Shown: piece after piece, positions 6,632-12,977 of the stretch | Numbering within the stretch: position 1 is the first letter of the stretch | Layout: each line of letters opens with the position of its first letter | Assembly (NCBI GenBank): GCA_035934315.1 | Contig: DASYXZ010000303.1 | Span: 1-15,628 of the forward strand | DNA: 15,628 bases | From: DASYXZ01 sp035934315 | GTDB lineage: Bacteria > Acidobacteriota > Terriglobia > UBA7540 | Direction: 5' to 3' | Notes under the pieces: generated by a model | Seen by the model: the letters and a program-made list of their open reading frames with translations, nothing else | What the model was told of the DNA's origin: nothing | Database searches by the model: none | Program-made: the position numbers and the translations under genes

Positions 6632-6681
6632 ACTATCAATCATCAAAATTTAAACTGCATCCACTTTGCAAAGGCAGGCTT

Positions 6682-7944
6682 ATGCGTTCTCCCATGGTTG
6701 GAAATAAAAAAGTGAAAAGAGCCGTCCTTGCCTATTCGGGGGGCCTCGATACATCCATTATCGTGCCCTGGCTTCGCGAGAACTACGGATGCGAGGTCGT
6801 CGCCATGATCGGCGACGTCGGCCAGGGCGACGATTACGGCGAAGTCCGCAAGAAGGCGATTCGAAGCGGCGCGTCCAAAGTGTTTGTGGAAGATCTCCGC
6901 CAGGAATTCATTCAAGATTATTTGTGGAAGGCTTTGCAGGCGGGCGCGGTATACGAAGGGAAGTATCTGCTGGGAACTTCACTGGCGCGGCCCGTCCTGG
7001 CCAAGCGCCAGGTGGAAGTGGCGCTCGCATGCGGCGCGGACGCCGTCGCCCACGGTTGCACGGGCAAGGGCAACGACCAGGTGCGTTTCGAGATGGCCTA
7101 TAAAGCGCTCGCTCCGCAGTTACGCGTGATTGCTCCCTGGCGCGAATGGAACATCAAGTCGCGCGAGGACGCCATTGATTACGCGCGGCGCCACAAAGTG
7201 CCGGTGCCGGTCACGAAAAAGGAGCCTTATAGCCGCGATCAGAATATATGGCACTTGAGTCATGAAGGCGGGCCTCTTGAAACAACACTCGGAGAGCCTC
7301 CTGAAGAAGCGTGGAAACTTTCCACCACTCCCTGCCAGGCGCCCGACCGCGAAACCGCAGTAACCCTGGGGTTTGAAGCGGGCGTGCCTGTCTCAATGAA
7401 TGGGAAGAAGCTCGGGCCCATACCGATGCTCGAAGCTCTCAATATCCTGGCGGGGAAAAACGGTGTGGGGCGCATTGACCTGGTTGAAAACCGGCTGGTC
7501 GGAATCAAATCCCACGGCGCTTACGAAACTCCTGCCGGAACTTTGCTCCACGCCGCGCATCACGAGCTTGAAGCCATCTGCCTGGACCGTGAAACCTTCC
7601 ACTACAAACAGCACGTGGCGCTGCGTTACGCCGAGCTGGTTTATTACGGCCTGTGGTTCACCCCGCTTCGCGAGGCCATGGACGGCTTTGTCCATGTGAC
7701 CCAGCGCAATGTAACCGGCATGGTTACGCTAGGTCTCTACAAGGGGAATGTCCGGATTCTCGATCGGAAATCGCCTCACTCCCTTTATGACACAAGCATC
7801 GCGGGATTCACGATGAAGTCTGATTATGACCAGAAGGATGCTGCGGGATTTATCAATATCCTCGGACTCCCGGTTAAACTGGCGGCGGCTAAAAGCAGGG
7901 TGCTAAAAAACCGCGATCGCCGCGCGCGCAGGAGAAAAAGATGA
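6682..7944 (+). CDS. argG: Argininosuccinate synthase
   Basis: The enzyme joins citrulline and aspartate, using ATP, to make argininosuccinate in the cytoplasm. The 420-residue product has the N-type ATP pyrophosphatase loop AYSGGLDTS at 17-25, GDVGQG at 44-49 and the nucleotide/citrulline segment HGCTGKGNDQVRFE at 124-137. Downstream it has SRDQNIWHLSHEGGPLE and GRIDLVENRLVGIKSHGAYE, all family signatures. The C-terminus ends in a very basic tail (NRDRRARRRKR). The ATG at 6682 has AAGG 7 nt upstream; Met5 is an alternative start. Its TGA overlaps the argH ATG (ATGA, 7941-7944), so the two are translationally coupled. A candidate ArgR site lies at 6656-6670, directly before the start. Confidence 0.97.
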   Translation: MRSPMVGNKKVKRAVLAYSGGLDTSIIVPWLRENYGCEVVAMIGDVGQGDDYGEVRKKAIRSGASKVFVEDLRQEFIQDYLWKALQAGAVYEGKYLLGTSLARPVLAKRQVEVALACGADAVAHGCTGKGNDQVRFEMAYKALAPQLRVIAPWREWNIKSREDAIDYARRHKVPVPVTKKEPYSRDQNIWHLSHEGGPLETTLGEPPEEAWKLSTTPCQAPDRETAVTLGFEAGVPVSMNGKKLGPIPMLEALNILAGKNGVGRIDLVENRLVGIKSHGAYETPAGTLLHAAHHELEAICLDRETFHYKQHVALRYAELVYYGLWFTPLREAMDGFVHVTQRNVTGMVTLGLYKGNVRILDRKSPHSLYDTSIAGFTMKSDYDQKDAAGFINILGLPVKLAAAKSRVLKNRDRRARRRKR

Positions 7945-9350
7945 AGCTCTGGGGGGGCCGCTTTGCTCATCATCGGCGCGACTCACATTTCGAAAAATTC
8001 TCTGAATCCTTTTCCCTCGACCAACGATGGATTCACTACGATCTTCGTGTGAATCGAGCCTATGTGAAGCTGCTGGGGAAAGCGGGCGTGATTCGAGGCC
8101 ATGAGGTGCGGAGTTTAACCTGCGGCCTCGACGCCATCCGCCGCCACGTCGACAGCCATCCCACATGGGCTTTGCGGGAATCGAGTGAAGACGTTCACAC
8201 CTGGGTTGAAGGTCGCCTGGCGAATGAAGTTGGCGCTGTGGCACAGAAACTGCGCACCGGACGCAGCCGCAATGACCTGGTGGCAACCGAGGCGCGACTG
8301 TATGTGAAGGACTCGATTACCTGGCTCCAGGGCGCTACGCTCCAACTCCTGCGCGCGCTGCATGATCTTGGCCGGCGCCACAGCCGGGTGGTGATGCCCG
8401 GTTACACTCATCTTCAGCCCGCCCAGCCGATTCTTTTCGCGCATTATTTGCTCGCCTATTTCGAAATGCTTCTGCGCGATTGGGACCGCCTGGATGATTG
8501 CCGCGCGCGCGCAGACGAACTCCCCATGGGATCAGGCGCTTTGGCCGGAGCTTCTTTTCCCATCGATCGCGCGCGCCTGGCGCGGGATCTGGGCTTTGCC
8601 CGCGTGGCGCAAAACAGCATGGACGTAACTTCCGACCGGGATTTTATCTGCGAATTGCTCTTCGTTTGCTCGCTGACCCTCACCCACTTGAGCCGACTCG
8701 CCGAGGATCTGGTGATTTACTCTTCCCCGGGATTTGGCTTTGTGGAACTCGCCGAGACGTATTCGACGGGGAGCAGCATCATGCCGCAGAAACGGAATCC
8801 CGACGCCATGGAGCTGGTGCGCGGCAAAGCAGCGCGCGCGCTGGGTAAGCTAACGGGAATGCTCGCGCTGATGAAGGGTCTGCCCATGGCTTATGACCGC
8901 GACCTGCAGGAAGACAAGGCGGCGCTCTTCGATGCAGTCGACGCTACCCGCGACTCACTTGAGCTGGCTGCGCGAGTGGTGAGCACGCTCCACATCCACC
9001 CGGAACGGATGAAAGCTGCGATGGCGCGCGGCTTCCTGACGGCCACCGATCTCGCGGACGAGCTTGTTCGGCGCGGCATCCCGTTCGCCCTGGCCCACGA
9101 GCAAGTGGGCAGGCTGGTGCGGCAATGCGCCGATCGCGGAAAAACTTTTGCGGAACTTTCCGCCATCGAGGCTCGCGCGTGCGTCCCCTCCTGGGACGCG
9201 GCGCTCCAAGCAGTGGCAAATTCTCCTGACAAATCAGTGAATCGGAAAAGTGTTGTCGGCGGGACGGCCCCCGTTCAGGTGGCGCGGCAGATTCGACGCG
9301 CGGGCATTACTCTAGTCCGGCTGGAGCGTTCGCTGAGGAAGGGGAAATAA
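7941..9350 (+). CDS. argH: Argininosuccinate lyase
   Basis: The enzyme splits argininosuccinate into arginine and fumarate, the last step of arginine synthesis. It belongs to the fumarase/aspartase superfamily and acts as a tetramer. The 469-residue length is normal. Superfamily blocks in order are SSEDVHTWVE, TGRSRNDLVAT (from 106), GYTHLQPAQP (154-163, with the catalytic-type His157) and GSSIMPQKRNP (277-287, with Ser278 as the likely catalytic serine). The start MKLWGGRF is the typical N-terminus. An AGGAG about 7 nt upstream lies inside the end of argG, and the start overlaps the argG stop. No arg gene follows; the next genes are on the other strand, facing it. Confidence 0.97.
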   Translation: MKLWGGRFAHHRRDSHFEKFSESFSLDQRWIHYDLRVNRAYVKLLGKAGVIRGHEVRSLTCGLDAIRRHVDSHPTWALRESSEDVHTWVEGRLANEVGAVAQKLRTGRSRNDLVATEARLYVKDSITWLQGATLQLLRALHDLGRRHSRVVMPGYTHLQPAQPILFAHYLLAYFEMLLRDWDRLDDCRARADELPMGSGALAGASFPIDRARLARDLGFARVAQNSMDVTSDRDFICELLFVCSLTLTHLSRLAEDLVIYSSPGFGFVELAETYSTGSSIMPQKRNPDAMELVRGKAARALGKLTGMLALMKGLPMAYDRDLQEDKAALFDAVDATRDSLELAARVVSTLHIHPERMKAAMARGFLTATDLADELVRRGIPFALAHEQVGRLVRQCADRGKTFAELSAIEARACVPSWDAALQAVANSPDKSVNRKSVVGGTAPVQVARQIRRAGITLVRLERSLRKGK

Positions 9351-9388
9351 ATTCGCGGTCAGATATTTCCTCCGGCCCGTGACTGCGT

Positions 9389-9407
9389 GAATCGGTCCCA
9401 CCGATTC
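9389..9407 (+). terminator. Hairpin in the convergent gap after argH
   Basis: GAATCGGT, loop CCC, ACCGATTC: a perfect 8-bp stem 39 nt after the argH stop, followed by TTCT and then AAAA. The T-run is poor, so efficiency is uncertain. In this gap (9351-9521) it is the only convincing structure; a 10-nt direct repeat AACCACATTC (9414 and 9455) is also present. Confidence 0.5.
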
Positions 9408-9521
9408 TTCTAAAACCACATTCAACCGGCAATTTAAAAAAGTAATGGCCTGGAACCACATTCTCCAAAATTACACCCGGTAGGCTGCGCGGCGGGGGAA
9501 GGCTTTGAGGTTTTGGGGAAG

Positions 9522-10046
9522 TCAATTCGGATTCGCCACTCCATACCGGCCTTTTCGATATTCGGCAACTGAAGCAATACGTAACCAATCAAAGGAATGA
9601 ACAATGCCATGATAGGGACCAAACGTCCAAACCATAATTATGGCGTAGCTCAACGTGGCGTGAAACCGCAAGGTGTGGAATGCCATCGTCCAGCCCGGTA
9701 GTCCTTCGTCCGGGCCTCTCATTTCTCCAATGGGAAGGGGCTCGCGCACCAGTTCGTTAAATGAACTGCGCATGCCCCGCAGCCACCGCAGCGCCATCGC
9801 TCTGCGGTGACGGGCCAACACCCGGGCAAGCTGAGGGAAGCAGAGGTCATCACGCAGCCAGCGGTAATCAGCAGGATCAAAAATCCGTTCCGCAAGATCC
9901 AGGCACGATTTTTCCAGCAGGTTACGGTTAAATTCTTTTCCGGTTTCCGTCTCTACGTCGATCGGGTAGTGGTCCTGGCGCGCCAGCATCACCGCGATAG
10001 CCAGGACCAATACAGCAATCACAACATAGGGAAGAATGAAAGTCAT
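9522..10046 (-). CDS. Hypothetical membrane-anchored protein
   Basis: I do not recognise this 174-residue protein. An N-terminal hydrophobic helix (about 3-21, LPYVVIAVLVLAIAVML) acts as a signal anchor and is followed by an Arg-rich, probably helical region (about 40-110: LDLAERIFDPADYRWLRDDL, RVLARHRRAMALRWLRGM). A second hydrophobic segment lies at about 130-148 (LSYAIIMVWTFGPYHGIVH). The pattern suggests two membrane segments flanking a soluble helical domain. Its ATG overlaps the stop of the upstream membrane gene (ATGA, 10046-10043), so the pair is almost certainly one transcription unit and may act together. No catalytic motif is visible. Confidence 0.75.
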   Translation of the reverse strand: MTFILPYVVIAVLVLAIAVMLARQDHYPIDVETETGKEFNRNLLEKSCLDLAERIFDPADYRWLRDDLCFPQLARVLARHRRAMALRWLRGMRSSFNELVREPLPIGEMRGPDEGLPGWTMAFHTLRFHATLSYAIIMVWTFGPYHGIVHSFDWLRIASVAEYRKGRYGVANPN

Positions 10047-10816
10047 CTTCGGAACAACCTCGTCAGTTCGCTGTCATACTTTCCCAGACGATTAGCCAGA
10101 GGCTCTGAAATGTTTTCGGCGCCTCGCTCAAACTCTCGTCCTCGAGACAAGGCTGGGTCGAATCGCCATAATGCAACATTCCATATGGCCAGCGCCACGA
10201 CAAAACTCACGGGACCGACTATGGCAAAAATCCCGGCGTATCCCGCGCCCCCATACTTTTGGTCGAGAGCCATATTGGCGATGTTAAATGCAAGGTAGGT
10301 GGCGAAGCCCAGCATCAATCCGGAGACATTCTTCCCCAAGGGGAGGCGGTATAAGCGGGCCGCGCCAAGAAGTACGAGAATCAGTACGGCTTTGGTCAAG
10401 GACGACCTTTTCACTAATTCCAGCATCGCGGCCCTTGAAGATTGAGGTTGCAGGAGCGGGGGAGCAACATAAACGACAAAAAAGATTACGCAAATGCATA
10501 CGGTCAGTAAACGGCCGAGCCGCCGGATGGGAGGATAAGGCTTAAAAATGTGATCTGACGCTTCCGCAAGGACGGCAAATTCCGCCACCAGCCAGGCGAT
10601 GAAGCAGAACCAAAATACGCTGGCGTAATAATGAGGATATAAAAGATAAATAGCATAACTGACCCCATCGGTCACCATGACAAAAAATATGTATGAGTAA
10701 AAGATCGGGTATTTATTCAAAAATCTCCCCGACTTTGCCCTCAATAGGAGGGCGGCCTGGAGGGCAACTGAGAATGTCCACAGAGCGAAAGAAAGTATAC
10801 CCATTCTTGAGGCCAT
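10043..10816 (-). CDS. Hypothetical polytopic membrane protein, about seven helices
   Basis: The 257-residue product is an integral membrane protein with about seven hydrophobic segments: roughly 5-27, 38-58, 64-85, 104-121, 143-157, 163-185 and 190-213. A hydrophilic C-terminal tail of about 40 residues follows (DPALSRGREFERGAENISEP onward). The family is not recognised. The layout looks like the small uncharacterised integral membrane proteins common in acidobacterial genomes, but that is an impression, not a match. The ATG at 10816 has no free ribosome site: the nearest GGAGG (10845-10841) lies in a hairpin that ends 4 nt before the start. ATG codon 5 is an alternative. A short ORF with a very strong ribosome site lies just upstream, and the 174-aa gene overlaps its end. 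Confidence 0.78.
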   Translation of the reverse strand: MASRMGILSFALWTFSVALQAALLLRAKSGRFLNKYPIFYSYIFFVMVTDGVSYAIYLLYPHYYASVFWFCFIAWLVAEFAVLAEASDHIFKPYPPIRRLGRLLTVCICVIFFVVYVAPPLLQPQSSRAAMLELVKRSSLTKAVLILVLLGAARLYRLPLGKNVSGLMLGFATYLAFNIANMALDQKYGGAGYAGIFAIVGPVSFVVALAIWNVALWRFDPALSRGREFERGAENISEPLANRLGKYDSELTRLFRR

Positions 10817-10820
10817 GGAT

Positions 10821-10852
10821 GGGCGGAGGAATTTCCGTTACCTCCCCCGCCC
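10821..10852 (-). promoter_or_regulatory. Hairpin abutting the membrane-protein start codon
   Basis: On the minus strand GGGCGGGGGAGG (10852-10841) can pair with CCTCCGCCC (10829-10821), leaving a 3-nt bulge and an 11-nt loop. The 3' arm ends 4 nt before the ATG at 10816. The 5' arm contains the only GGAGG near this gene, so the structure could hide the translation start until it is opened. Confidence 0.5.
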
Positions 10853-10871
10853 ATTCAGGGCTGCCTTGGAA

Positions 10872-10934
10872 TCAGGCCTTGGGGGGTTGGGGCCACGGAC
10901 TTCCGCGCCTCGAATCGTCACGGGATAGTACCAT
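10872..10934 (-). CDS. Short leader ORF, 20 aa, with near-perfect ribosome site
   Basis: On the minus strand AAAAGGAGGTGACC, which matches the 16S anti-Shine-Dalgarno over about ten bases, sits 5 nt before an ATG at 10934. The ORF encodes 20 residues (starts MVLSRDDSRRG and ends PWPQPPKA) and stops at TGA 10874-10872. The next gene starts 55 nt downstream behind a hairpin. Peptide composition (Arg, Pro) does not look like a membrane or toxin peptide. A role as a translated leader controlling the membrane-protein pair is inferred from the ribosome site and position. It is too short to judge by coding statistics. Confidence 0.5.
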   Translation of the reverse strand: MVLSRDDSRRGSPWPQPPKA

Positions 10935-10999
10935 AATGGTCACCTCCTTTTACAGATATTATTTATCAATGGGCTATAAATCCCCTTCGAGCCCGGCAT

Positions 11000-11019
11000 A
11001 ATTCAAGCCGGCTTGAATT
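11000..11019. repeat. Perfect 20-bp palindrome
   Basis: AATTCAAGCCGGCTTGAATT is identical to its reverse complement over all 20 bases. It lies about 55 nt upstream of the strong ribosome site of the short ORF at 10934, so it sits where a promoter operator would be. It could bind a dimeric regulator or form a 10-bp stem. No regulator gene is adjacent. Confidence 0.75.
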
Positions 11020-11345
11020 GATGATTGATAGGGCGAAGAAAAGACGAAGCCGGTTGGCCTGCGGACCATGGCAATAGACTGGCCGCAATGTGATGGGAAT
11101 TTGAAATGAGATTACGCGGGGTGAATCCCTGGGCGTGAACATTGGTATCCGAGGCAAATCAGCGTCTGCGGAGCGGAAGATTGGCAAAGTCAGCGAGGGT
11201 CGATTGAGGTTTAAATTTGGCTTTCGAGTTTGCCGGATCCTGAGAGGATGGAAAACTCCAACATGGAGCTATTGATTTAGGACAAGAGACTGTCGGAGCT
11301 GAATGACGTGAAGGGCAAATTGCTGCGTTCCTGCACGGCTCGTGA
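11020..11345. other. Non-coding gap downstream of the aminotransferase gene
   Basis: I see no supported gene here. Short minus-strand frames exist, but they lack ribosome sites and protein-like composition. The only structure I can point to is the weak terminator at 11252-11268. Confidence 0.5.
11252..11268 (-). terminator. Weak intrinsic terminator after the aminotransferase gene
   Basis: On the minus strand CTCCA, loop TGT, TGGAG is followed by TTTT, 78 nt past the aminotransferase stop. The stem can extend by two weak pairs. It is short, so confidence is modest. Confidence 0.4.
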
Positions 11346-12449
11346 TCAGGCACCAGCCACGGCGCGCACGGCCCGAACAATGCGACCCAGGTCCTCATTG
11401 CTTAATCCGGGATGGACGGGCAATGAGAGCGCCGTTTGAGCCAGCCGTACACTCACGGGAAATTCCGCATCGCTTCCCTGCCCGGAAAAAATAGGCTGAC
11501 GATGAAGTGGAAGCGGATAATGCACCGCGGTCTCAACGCCGCGTTGGGCCAGAGCAAGCTGGAACTCGTCGCGTGACATTCCCATTTCCTCCGGCTCAAT
11601 CCGCACTGTAAATAAATTAAAAGCGGGCGTAACACCCGGAGTAATGGTCGGAGTCTGGAGCCCGCGAACGCACAGAAGGCCGCGGGTGAGAATCGCCGCG
11701 TTTCGGCGGCGACGGCGAACCGCCGCAGGGAGTTTGGCCAGTTGGGTGCGTCCCAGAGCCGCGGCCACATCGGTCATACGAAAATTAAAACCGATGCGAA
11801 CGTGCGTATAGCGACTCTCTTCGCCATGCGAGCGCAGCAGCCTGAGCTCCGCCGCCAGCGACGCGTCTGAAGTGGTGAGCATGCCGCCTTCGCCGGTGGT
11901 CATATTTTTTGTTGGATAGAACGAGTAGCACACGACATCGGGATATGAACCCACGTCCTGCCCGCCAAAGCGAGCGCCGTGCGCCTGCGCGGCGTCCCAA
12001 ATCACCCGCAAATGACGGCGGCGCGCAATCGCCATGAGGCGGGAGATATTGGCCGGATGCCCGAATAAATGCACCGGAACGATAGCTCGCGTGCGGCGGG
12101 TCAATTTTCGTTCCACGCTGGCCGGATCAAGTGTAAAGGTTTTTGGATCGACGTCGGCCAAAACGGGCGTGGCGCCGGCCGCCGTGACCATCGCTGCTGT
12201 GGCGGCAAAAGTGAAGTCGGGAACTATCACTTCATCGCCCGGCTTCAGCATCACTCGATAGGCTAGGAAGAGCGCCGCCGTTCCTGAATTGACGGCCACC
12301 GCGAACCGCGCGCCAACAGCTCGCGCAAACCGGCTTTCAAAGTCCGCCGTCACCCGCCCTTCGCGCAAATGCCCGCTTTGCAGGACTCTTTGAACTGCCA
12401 GCAATTCGCGCCGGTCGAGCCGGACTTGCGCTATAGTAATTTTACGAAT
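11346..12449 (-). CDS. DegT/DnrJ/EryC1/StrS-type PLP aminotransferase
   Basis: Members transfer an amino group, usually from glutamate, to a keto-sugar nucleotide or similar substrate. The exact substrate cannot be read here. With the start chosen, the protein has 367 residues, normal for the family. Blocks in order are SGHLREGRVTADFE, AVNSGTAALFLAYR (cofactor phosphate region), DEVIVPDFTFAATA, VIWDAAQAHGARF (cofactor Asp) and SFYPTKNMTTGEGGM, where Lys181 is the PLP lysine. A C-terminal FNLFTVRIEPE and GVETAVHYPLPLHRQPIF follow. The start is an ATT at 12449, 7 nt after GGAGGT, giving MRKITIAQVRLDRREL, a typical family N-terminus. No ATG, GTG or TTG lies nearby. The only upstream in-frame start is a GTG at 12533 with no ribosome site, which adds 28 unfamiliar residues. 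The gene stands alone, with short ORFs upstream. Confidence 0.85.
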   Translation of the reverse strand: MRKITIAQVRLDRRELLAVQRVLQSGHLREGRVTADFESRFARAVGARFAVAVNSGTAALFLAYRVMLKPGDEVIVPDFTFAATAAMVTAAGATPVLADVDPKTFTLDPASVERKLTRRTRAIVPVHLFGHPANISRLMAIARRRHLRVIWDAAQAHGARFGGQDVGSYPDVVCYSFYPTKNMTTGEGGMLTTSDASLAAELRLLRSHGEESRYTHVRIGFNFRMTDVAAALGRTQLAKLPAAVRRRRRNAAILTRGLLCVRGLQTPTITPGVTPAFNLFTVRIEPEEMGMSRDEFQLALAQRGVETAVHYPLPLHRQPIFSGQGSDAEFPVSVRLAQTALSLPVHPGLSNEDLGRIVRAVRAVAGA

Positions 12450-12481
12450 GGGAAAACCTCCGTTGGGCGCTTGACAAATTT

Positions 12482-12544
12482 TTAGCGACGTTCTTTTACA
12501 CGACGGAAAGCGGTGCGAAAATTTACCGGACACAATTCTATCAT
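12482..12544 (-). CDS. Short leader ORF, 20 aa, before the aminotransferase
   Basis: On the minus strand AGGAGG (12556-12551) lies 6 nt before an ATG at 12544, an excellent translation start. The frame gives 20 residues (begins MIELCPVNF and ends RRVKERR) and stops at TAA 12484-12482. The proposed aminotransferase ATT start is 32 nt further on, in another frame. The strong ribosome site makes translation likely. A leader-peptide or coupling role is inferred. Alternatively a frameshift could join it to the aminotransferase frame. Confidence 0.45.
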   Translation of the reverse strand: MIELCPVNFRTAFRRVKERR

Positions 12545-12557
12545 CTCTTTCCTCCTG

Positions 12558-12665
12558 TCATGGAACGGAATCCCAATGCGCGGGAAAAGTCCTGCGCTCG
12601 CACTCAAAAAGAGCGGGTCCTTTTTGCGGTTCCGGCCTTCCTGTTTCATCAATCGAAGCTGACAT
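12558..12665 (-). CDS. Possible short ORF, 35 aa
   Basis: An ATG at 12665 opens a 35-codon frame (MSASIDETGRPEPQ... ending AHWDSVP) whose TGA stops 1 nt before the AGGAGG of the next short ORF. That spacing would suit translational coupling. Its own ribosome site (GGGAAG, only 3 nt from the ATG) is poor and the sequence is not recognised, so it may be chance. Confidence 0.2.
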   Translation of the reverse strand: MSASIDETGRPEPQKGPALFECERRTFPAHWDSVP

Positions 12666-12679
12666 GGACTTCCCGCTGA

Positions 12680-12898
12680 TCAGTAAAAATTCAGAGCCAC
12701 CTGAATCTCAGGGGCATAGGTCGCGTTGTCCATGGTCGAATGGATTTTCCAAAACTGGCTTGGGTTGGTGAAATCGGTGCTGATGTTGATGTCGGTGAAG
12801 TTCGGACAGTACGAACTGCTCCCCAGCCACCAGGCTTGGGCGAGAAAAATAGCACTAGAGTTTGAGGCGCCGGATGGCCCAAAAGGATAGTTGACTTT
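12680..12898 (-). pseudogene. C-terminal remnant of a probable outer-membrane protein
   Basis: The minus-strand frame closed by TGA 12682-12680 reads as genuine protein for about 72 residues (VNYPFGPSGASNSSAIFLAQ, then CPNFTDINISTDFTNPSQFW, ending YAPEIQVALNFY). It has alternating hydrophobic residues and an aromatic C-terminus, like the last strand of an outer-membrane beta-barrel. It has no start codon: an in-frame TAA lies directly upstream (about 12901-12899), and beyond it the sequence is not protein-like. The parent family is not identified. The promoter of the next plus-strand gene overlaps its broken edge, so the rest was probably lost by deletion or rearrangement. Confidence 0.6.
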
Positions 12899-12919
12899 TT
12901 AACAAAAATGCGCTTTATT
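12891..12919 (+). promoter_or_regulatory. Promoter of the large secreted repeat protein
   Basis: TTGACT (12891-12896), a 17-nt spacer and TTTATT (12914-12919) give a reasonable sigma-70 pair. Transcription would start near 12926, leaving a leader of about 50 nt before the GTG start at 12978. Confidence 0.5.
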
Positions 12920-12977
12920 ATTGCCCAACAAAGAGTAATTCTAAATGTAGGCTACACAGGGTGTGAGGGAGGTCATC

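Noticed and set aside
9413..9464. Direct repeat of AACCACATTC in the argH downstream gap
   Set aside because: Only two 10-nt copies with no associated structure or gene, so probably chance.
9807..10298. Plus-strand frame of 163 codons opposite the membrane-protein pair
   Set aside because: Its composition is unlike a protein, and the opposite strand has two coupled frames with clear membrane helices.
10966..11398. Two minus-strand frames of 73 and 79 codons between the membrane genes and the aminotransferase
   Set aside because: No ribosome sites, biased low-information composition, and one overlaps the end of the aminotransferase gene.
12605..12624. AAAAAG...CTTTTT inverted repeat upstream of the aminotransferase
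   Set aside because: The stem is only A/T plus one G-C pair, and it lies upstream of the gene, so a terminator call is not supported.
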